Below are positions 55,761 to 64,000 of a stretch of 64,000 nt of DNA, piece after piece. The stretch comes from Pempheris klunzingeri (Eukaryota > Chordata > Actinopteri > Acropomatiformes > Pempheridae), in assembly GCF_042242105.1 (NCBI RefSeq), contig NC_092012.1, positions 34,873,978 to 34,937,977 of the forward strand, written 5' to 3'. Position numbers and translations under genes: made by a program. A model generated the notes under the pieces. That model was not told the origin of the DNA. It ran no database searches and worked only from the letters and a program-made list of their open reading frames with translations. Each line of letters starts with the position of its first letter. The stretch's first letter is position 1.

Positions 55761-58700
55761 GACAGTGTGCTAATCCCTGAACACTCACTGGGGACTAATC
55801 GGACTCATTAACTCTGACTCTGGTGCTTCCAGCCAGAGATCACCGCTAATCCGTCTTCGGCACAGCCTTTGCCATTCATGCTGTAATTGTGAGCTCCCTT
55901 TCTCCTTTCCTGTGCATCTTTTTAATGCAAATTAACAGAGACGTTGAGTTTAATTTATCTTTATCAAAAGATGACGTTACCTGTACAAAGAGGTTTTTTA
56001 AAAGGACGCAGTGGCCCACATTTAGCTGCAGACATCACCTGAAAATGAGCTTGTCTTCACCTCAGAGTGTGAAGTGAGGCTGGGATGTAAATCCATGTTT
56101 AAAAACGGAGCAGAATCACCGGTCAGCAGGTCATCGGTTAGTGATTCATTTCCACCAACGTGTCTGGATTGTTTTTATGCCTGTTTGATCTATTTAAAGT
56201 GAGCCCAACCTCACCTCAGTAGTCACTGGTGTGAGGGTGTGAGGCGAGGCTCTAGGGTGGGGGTGACCTTTACTTGGCCGGTGCCTCTCTCCGTCTCTCA
56301 CTCCCAGGATTTCCCTCCATATTGTGCTGTGAAATCATAGGAAGCTTCCCCACTGTAGGAAAATAAGGAGTCAGAGCAGGACGCCGCTGGGACGGGTTCT
56401 CTAAAGTCACTCGGGGCTCAGAGGTTTGTGTCATTGACGTCATCAGATCTGCAGGAGACTCAGTCTCACTGTTTTCACTGAGCAGTGGAGTCTCTGGGCG
56501 GCCGGCCTATTTGTCTGATGTTCAACACTTGTGTTTCTTTAACCTCTTGACAGCTTGAAAGAGAAGACTCTGTCAGTTTGCGTCAACACACATTCATGCT
56601 GCTAAAATCAGCAATCAATCAGAACTGATGGAGAAAAAGCCTGCCCATCCTGAAACCCTGCAGAGTGGGGATGCACCCATCCTGATACTGTTAACAGATA
56701 TCAGCCAATAATCTGGGATCAGTGCCAACGGAGCCCATCCACAGGCGAGCTCAGTCCAGCTCCGTGCTCACATCTATGAGCTACGTCCTGCCTCGGCAGC
56801 ACACCAGAGTGATCAGTCAGGTCTGGTGTATGTGGTGAACTACGCCACACAGAGAAGCATCCTTTAACAAGTCTGCAGATAGATTGTTGAAAAGCGGAAG
56901 TTAGCAAAAGGAGACACAACATTTCCGGCACTCCTGCCCCCCTTCAGGAGGTTCGGGGTTTGAAGCTGACTTGGCTGGCTCACTGTTTTCTCTGTGGAGG
57001 ACGTCTGGTCTCTGTGTGTCTGGGTTTCTGGCTGGCTGGTGAATGAGCTCCTGAGGGCTGCTCCAGGGCTCTGATCAGGGTAGGCAGGGTAGAGGATGGA
57101 GGGATGGGTGGATGGATGTAGAGATATTTAATTATCAGAGATGTTAGGGCATTGGTCTGTCTTTGGTCTGTCTTAGGGCCCCCCAAACTTTCTGACCTGT
57201 GGCTGTGATAAACAACATGATGCAACAGAGAATATGTCTGTGTTCATGTGTGATTTTATAAAATCCACCGTTCGGAGTGGATGATGAGCAGCATTATTAC
57301 TCTGCAGAAAAGGTCCTGGGTTGTCCCCAGTTTTACTGAAAGTATCTGTTATTAATCATATACTTACAGCTATAGAAAAAGTCAAGCTAATGTACAGAAC
57401 AATAGGCCACATTGTTCTTTTTACTGTCCTTTATTATTCAGCGGTGTGGTTGTGTGGGAATGACTGTGATTCCAGTCCAAATTGCACATCGTAACTCACA
57501 GTAACTTGGTGACCACCGGATGTTCTGCCAGTCTGATGCTGGCGACGTGGCTGTTTGGGCCCATGTATGCTTGTAAATGCAGCTCAGCTCGTCCTGGACA
57601 AGTTTTAGTTCTTAGAAATGCTGCTGCAGACCAAACTACCACACAGGGGAGAGATGGCAATTGACCCGGATCAAAGGTCCCTGGATGGACGGACATGAAG
57701 CGGGGACATTCCTGGTCGGCACCTTAGCCCAGGACCACCGGAGCTCCCTGGAAACGCTGCCATTAAAGGGGATCAGGAGAGTCACGCTTGGTACCAGGTG
57801 CTCAGACACTCGTCCTTCTGATCACGTGTTGTCGTGGCTGAGGTACTACCAGATAGAATAATTGATATTATTGGAGAGCAGAGTCCAAACAGGACGTCAT
57901 CATGTGACGACAGTACAGCCTGAGAATCATCACATTTTTACGTTTTCCTCAGTATCACAGTCATCCAGTGACTCCAATGACAGCTGTCTGTACATCCATG
58001 CCTACAGTGCAACCAGGAACTGCCAATAGCTAATTCAGCCCACTTTTAACGGCATCAATTTTCCGAAATGTAGACCAGTTGGCTAAAAACGGGGCTCAGA
58101 CAGGCAGAGGGACATATGGATTAAAATCAGTGACCCAAATTGAGCCGTGGTTACTTTATCTCAAACCTAAGTTAGCTAATGCTAGCCCACGTTAGTAATA
58201 CAATGCTACCAAGTGGACCAGTTGGGCTTCAGGTGCACTCATGCTACAAAGCAGTGTAGTACCCTGTGTGTGTACGGATATTAATTACGTGCTGTTTTTT
58301 CATCCTTTGTTCTAGTGACATGGTCTAACCCTTAATTGTCAGTCAGTTGTTGTTGAAGGCTGCTAATGTGTCTTGCTGAGGAAAGCTCTTGAGGGGCCGT
58401 AAGAGGCCGTGCCCTCTCTTACTTGAGCTGTTTGGAGAGGAGGGCTGCCGCTGAGATGGGATGCTCTGGAGTGCCATTAGAGAAATGCCTCTTCACCCTG
58501 TTGTCTGTTAAATTGTTCAATTTCCTGAGCACCTTCCCCGCCCACAGCCCTTCTGTGAAAACACTAATTACAATCTGCCTTCAGCAGATTGGTGATGAAA
58601 TGATCTCCAATGTGAGCGCACACTCATAGTGAATCATTTATTTATAACCAAAACAATGGAATCAATCACACACCCAGACTCCTAAACCTTGTATAATATG

Positions 58701-58858
58701 CCTGTAATGCAGTGGGATGAGATGATGGGTGCCTATGAAATAACCTTGCGTGGCTTCCTTCTGGATTGAACGCTGCGTCGAGCGTTGAAGCCCCTGCAGC
58801 CACAGCGAGCCTCCTGTGAGCGCTCGTTTTGAGTGTGGATGGTGCAGATGTGTGGGTG

Positions 58859-58894
<36 letters not shown>

Positions 58895-60390
58895 CCCCAT
58901 TTCATTTTCAGTGTTTTTGTGCTTGCTGTGGTTCGAGGACATTATGTAATGCTTATGAGAGCACCCCATCTGGAGAAGGGCCATTGAGACGCAGAGTTTG
59001 CAGAACTCACTTTTGAACTGGAAAGCAGCTTACCTGTGAAAGACATTAGGGACTGAGTGAGGACACTAAATGGAAGGAGGAATTTGCAGTGCAGCAGGTA
59101 AACAGCTCTCAGGCATGAAGGACCTTTGTAGCTCTGTGATGATTTCCTCTTTGGCAGACTCTTGATGGAGTTTTGGTAAGTGTTGATTTAAGAAAACAAG
59201 CGTATTGTTAGTAATTCTTCACTGTGTCTGACAGTAAGTCTGAATCAACTCTACAACATCAGCTTCACTTTAGTGAGTGGGTGTCTATTTAGTTGGTACA
59301 CAGAGTGCTGCTCTTTAATGGATGCTGTGTTGTCTTGATATCGTGATATGTGTGCATTCGCTCTTCCAGTGATGTGTAGTGTTTGCATGGCAAAGGGAGG
59401 CTTGTTACGCTCCGCTGGTTAACGGCTGATTAGCCAGATTGGCTCTTTGGTCGATGACCTGATCAGTAAAAACAGAGGAGACCCCACAAGATAAAGATGG
59501 GAAGCATTTCAAACACCACAAAATAAAGCCCTCTCTTCCTCCCTCTCTCTGGGAATAGTCTGCACCTCATGTACTGTTGGTTTCATACCAAGGTTTGGGA
59601 CATAAAAACCTCTTGTACTGTTTTGGTGCCTAAACAGCATGTTGGGAAATGAGTGTCTGCTAATGTAGTAAAAGTGCTAAGCTAATGTCAACCAGGACAA
59701 TGAAAGAAGCCAGTTATATCCAACAACAGCTTATCCAACCAGCTAATTAATGACTCGAAATTGTCGATATGTCTCACTTGAGGTTTTGTCAGCTTCTTCT
59801 GTGCCATCTGCAGGTGTGCTAACATTAGCTACAGGCACGCTAACATTAGCTACAGGCACGCTAACATTGCTGCTGCGAAGGATTTGACTTTTAGGCTTTC
59901 AGACTGTCAAACTCTGTCTGTAAATAGTGCACACTCATCCACCAACATGAAACAGCAGAAACCATTTCCACTTCCACTTAGTGACTCGCATGGACATAAA
60001 GATCTAAATCGAGATTGTGTCACTGCAGCCACCATATGGGGAAAAGTACAGGACAGAATCACCCTGGGTGGTGAGAATCTGGCACTGTCCTGTGGTGGTG
60101 GTGCACATAGTAGAGATGACCTGAATTGGTTCTTTGAGGAGTCCTGTTGTTGCTCTTGTGGAATCAGCAGTGAACTGTAGACTTGCCCACGCTGATTATA
60201 GGGAGATAAATCAGGAGTTAGAGTGACATTTACAAGTAGAATCTCATTAATTTGTGTTGTGGGAATCATTTTATTTATCTAACACAATTTCAGCAAAGTG
60301 AATCAGTTCCTTGTTTTGCTGATGCACCCTTTTGACCATGCTATGGCAACGGCTGTCTTCACAAGATCTGGTTTCTGTTGCTGTGTCACC

Positions 60391-60433
<43 letters not shown>

Positions 60434-63400
60434 CACTGCGTCCTTTGTGAGGCTGTTCTCACCGGGCCACTGCTGTCACCATTTGGGATGCAGCGGTCTG
60501 GTGAAGCGGCCCAAAGCTTTGGGCTCAGATGTCGTGCAGAGTCAAAAGGTTGCATTATGGTCGACTGGCCCTCCTGGGACGTTATCCCGTCTTCTGGTTG
60601 ATACAGGAACTGTACCAAAAAGTTTTAGCACAGCAGCAGTGTACTGCCCCTCATTAGTCAGTATGAGAGAAAGAGATTTCACTGTTACAGCCAAGGGACA
60701 CTAACTGCCATCACAAGGACAGAAGTGTCATGTGCTCATAAATCAGTGATGAATGTTTGGTCCTTATCTGTGTCTGTGCTTATCTACGCTAAACAGATCA
60801 CCTTTTGTCTTCACATAACTTAAAACCGGTGGTTGCTTACACAACAGCATCCATCAGTGACTAATTGTGCAGTGGCTGCAGGTTCCCTTTTTGTGAAGCT
60901 GTCCTTGCAGCGTTGTTAGGGAAATGAGTCACGGTTGCCAAGGAAGTGAGATGGAGTGTGCGGTCGACTGTATGTCTCACGGTACGCTTGGCCTTCACTC
61001 AAGACAGACAGCTAACAGAGCGCTGAGAACCTGTCTAACGTTAGCGCTCTGCAGAAATGCATTCAGATTTCAGAGGAACTGAGAGAGGGAGGGAGAGGAA
61101 AGTGGAGAGGAGGAGAGTGCAGAGCGAGTGGGAGGGAGGAAACTGTAGAGCTTGTTTAAATACGTTTGTCTTTGTGCTGTCGGCTCATTTACAATATTTG
61201 GAAACTTAAAACGTTGTGCAATCGGCCATAGACTAACTGATAGATGTCAGTCGCTCAGTTATTGCTAACAGCTGAAGAGCTCACCGTGTTCCTCTTTCAT
61301 ATGAAACCTATGTGATGCAACAGTGTGGGTGTGTGGGTGTGTGTGTGTGTGTGTGTGTGGGTGTGTGTGTGTGAAGAATGACACTTGTGGTTTTAGTGAA
61401 CTCTGGTGTCTCTGACTTCAAGCTGTTTCATGGCCGGTAGGGAGCGATCACTCGTTAATCAATCTTTTCTTTGGATTTCTCTGGTGCTGAATTTGGTAAC
61501 GTTGCCTCTAATTGTCAAATACTGTATTCTTCCCTAAAAAGTAGAGATGTCTGGCACCCAGCCCAAGCAATAGGCTGAATCGGTGTTGGCCTTGAGGAGT
61601 GTTTCCACAAGCTACACATGGAAACTCTCAGTTTGTCCTCTTTGTGCTCCTGGTTGGGGTCGCACCCTCAACACACAGGACGAGCTCCTCACACCTGCAT
61701 GAGTTTTTCTAAATGCTGCCCTCAGTGAGACGGTGACTCACATCTGGGAGGCTCTGCAGCGAAACTCCAGTCATCCCAAGCCGGTCCCTAACCTCGCCCT
61801 CCTTCACCCCGCGCAGCCAGAAACTCCTCTTCCCACTCAGCCGCAGAAACCCCAGGACGGCTGCTGCTGCCTGCACACATTCCTGACTGTGTGGCTGTTC
61901 CACGGCGGTGCTTCCCTGCACATTCTCTGGCTCGCAGTGGAAAAACATAGGAGGTGGCTTTCACAAGAAGTGTAACTGTAGCCGTGACCTGCGCTGTAAG
62001 GCGGCCGCAGACAAGGCCTCCATTGAGAGCCGCTGGAGAAGGCAGAGCCGATGTAAAGAGTGAGGAGGTTTGACTGAGGCTGCTCGATGATGATACGGGA
62101 ACATCAGAGAGCGCTAATGAAGACGCTCGGTGAGGAGACGAGATGCTGTTAGTTAAATCCTCAGCCTCCATCCACAGCTCCCAGGAGGCATTTCAGGTAA
62201 TGAGATCCCTCTGAGCTCCCTCTGCGTCACTCCCACCGGCCGACCTCTCACAGCTGTAATTGAAGGCTTAGCAGAACGTGCCGCGCTTACAGCACATGCA
62301 GTCAGCATTTCTTTACGCTGCTGCACATGTGGTGTTTTCCTGCTACACACCTACACCAGTGAGTCACCCCACCCGCCTGCTGCTGTCAGCCGTTAAATGT
62401 TTGGATCGAGCAGTTTGGCCCCTCAGGCGTATTCCTAACACCTGGAAACCCACAATGCAGCACTGCTCTACCACCAGTCAGGCTTTTATTGCTGTGGCAC
62501 CTGCTTGGCGCAAGGGCAACTTATCAGTAGTTTTTTGAGGGATCATGGGAGAGCGTCGCTCAGTGCCCCGTCTCCTCCCCCGTCTTATAATAGCACCGTT
62601 GGCTGCCGCCGTCCTGCCTGAGCTGTGTTGTTTGGCTCTGGCTGGATGCTATGCAGTGTGTGAGGACGGGGTGTGTTTGACGGCACTTGTCGGGCCTGTA
62701 TCTTTGAGCCGGAGCCAGGCAGCTGTTGCAGCCCATGCAGACTGACTCCGCCCTGCTCGCACACCCAGTGTCATGGAGGGTCCACGCTGAAGAAGGAGCT
62801 GCTTTAGCTCTGCTAAATGTGTGTTTCTGTGCTGAAACACATTGGTAGTCAAACCTTTTTCCCAGATTCATTTTAAAAGCATGTATAATTTTCTCTGGAT
62901 CAGTTCCATGTACACAGGTTCATTCTAGTCCATCTAGACCGCCCCTCTCCTCCTCTTCACACTGATACTGTGACTAACAACGTGCTCGGGCATCCTTCCT
63001 GGCTTCCCACCCACAAATGCCTGAAACAGCTGTAGCAACGAAAATGAGCCAGAGTGGAAAACACTTGCACACGTGAGCATGTTCAGGCAGGCCGACGGTG
63101 ACCGCAGAGTCCCAGGACGGGTTCACTCCATACCCTGAATACAAGTTAAAGGTAGCTGCAGTTAGTCCCACCCCATCACAGCAAACCTCTGCAGCTAAGA
63201 GTCTGTGTGTTTTTGCTTTAGAAATAGTTTTCCCACCCTTATCTGCACTGAACACTTGTAGTACTGAAATATTCTCTGTTTGTCTTGTGTGCGCTGCATG
63301 TTTGTGGTCTAACCTAATCTCCGTCTGGGTTCCACACTCCACGAAGGCCATTATAAAACCTGTGATTGACTCTGAGGTATGTTGATGATCATGATCATCT

Positions 63401-64000
63401 TGTTCTAATACTGAATAGTTTTTCAGTTCCAGTTGCCTCTCTGACTGCTGCCTGAAACATTAGCTTGACGTTGACGGTGGCTGAATCCATTGTTTGCCTC
63501 ATAACCCTTTAGCACTCCCCGTGTGACCGGACCTGCACGGTCGATCCGCTGCAGCCAGTGGGCTCTGTTTTCATCTAGATATGAAGTACTTCTCTTAATA
63601 ATCAAACCAAATTAGCATCATAGAAAAGTATGGAAGCCCAATGGTGCCAGTGTAACTAAAAAAGATCCTGTGAGTCATTAGAATAAGAAAATAAGGACTT
63701 GGATTACATGTGTATCTGTAGAGAAGACGTGGATCAGGTCTCTGTCCAGATGGGTTGTTGTGACGGTGTCCTGCACCTCTGAGGGTCACATGATCAGTGT
63801 GTGTTTGTACAGTTCATTGCTTTTATCCCTGTGAATTAAGGCGACACTCTGCTGGACCGGCTCCCACCTGTCGCCGCTCACACACAAACCTACATACATA
63901 CATGTAACATCTTATATAATGTGATCACTTGAGATTAAAAATCAAATCAGAGCCTCAGATGTCAGGGGTTCATTCTGGGAGCGACAGGAATGTGTTTCTG
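52196..64000. other. Gene-poor stretch with no recognised coding exon
   Basis: Both strands were read without finding a protein family, RNA gene or convincing exon. Simple repeats are (GT)n at 54053-54086, (CT)n at 55721-55757 and 58864-58890, (CA)n at 60393-60430 and (GT)n at 61325-61373. A 21-base unit (GCTAACATTAGCTACAGGCA) repeats about three times near 59820-59880. The stretch fits a long first intron of the gene starting near 50.5 kb, or intergenic regulatory DNA. Confidence 0.5.
54835..55030 (+). mobile_element. MITE-like element N, left part
   Basis: TTAA at 54831-54834 precedes AGGGATAGTTCGGATG. The next 200 bases hold CGCCAGACTTCATTGATAAA and TTTATTAATGGAGTCTGGTG, a short inverted pair that parallels the core of copies F and H. 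The right end is not seen. Confidence 0.5.

Noticed and set aside
55422-55811. 129-codon plus-strand frame
   Set aside because: It runs through a (CT)n tract (Leu-Ser repeats) and has no conserved features.

Overview
This window is vertebrate nuclear DNA, almost certainly from a ray-finned (teleost) fish and probably a percomorph. The evidence is short GT-AG introns, dense CA/GT and CT microsatellites, scattered GCTAACGTTAGC-type motifs, typical fish repeat debris, and five multi-exon or single-exon genes whose products read as clear orthologues of human proteins. The species assignment is inference from memory; no search was run.

Layout, left to right. (1) 1-783, minus strand: 5' coding exon of an Ajuba/LIMD1/WTIP-family LIM adaptor (probably wtip), running off the left edge, with a CpG-rich promoter to about 1.5 kb and a fish transposon remnant at 1.6-2.0 kb. 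(2) 2636-4061, minus: sdr42e1, complete in two coding exons. (3) 6241-7113, plus: an intact arylamine N-acetyltransferase with its whole coding sequence in one exon. (4) 8340-10015, plus: cnep1r1, six exons, 125 aa. (5) 11026-22312, plus: heatr3, 15 exons, 678 aa, with one GC-AG intron. (6) 25300-46311, plus: tent4b (PAPD5), 12 exons, 687 aa, with a 12-kb first intron. (7) 48.2-52.2 kb: a cluster of seven different tandem arrays around a CpG-rich putative first exon (about 50.4-50.6 kb) of an unidentified plus-strand gene. (8) 52.2-64.0 kb: no coding exon recognised. It reads like a large first intron or intergenic DNA with a few candidate conserved noncoding elements.

The cnep1r1-heatr3-tent4b order matches human 16q12, as I recall it, where ADCY7 comes next. 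By that logic the 50.5-kb promoter could belong to adcy7, but no adcy7 coding sequence is visible. The genes do not form a pathway: cnep1r1 acts in nuclear-envelope lipid control, heatr3 in nuclear import of ribosomal proteins, tent4b in nuclear RNA tailing, nat in arylamine acetylation, and sdr42e1 is a membrane short-chain dehydrogenase.

The strongest signal not explained by genes is a non-autonomous inverted-repeat transposon family. It has terminal repeats beginning about AGGATAACT and TTAA target duplications, and at least 13 copies or fragments lie in the window. Seven of the 14 heatr3 introns carry one. Several copies are long near-palindromes, and three share a stretch of about 271 bp that appears identical by eye. 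I saw no prokaryotic, viral or CRISPR-type system.
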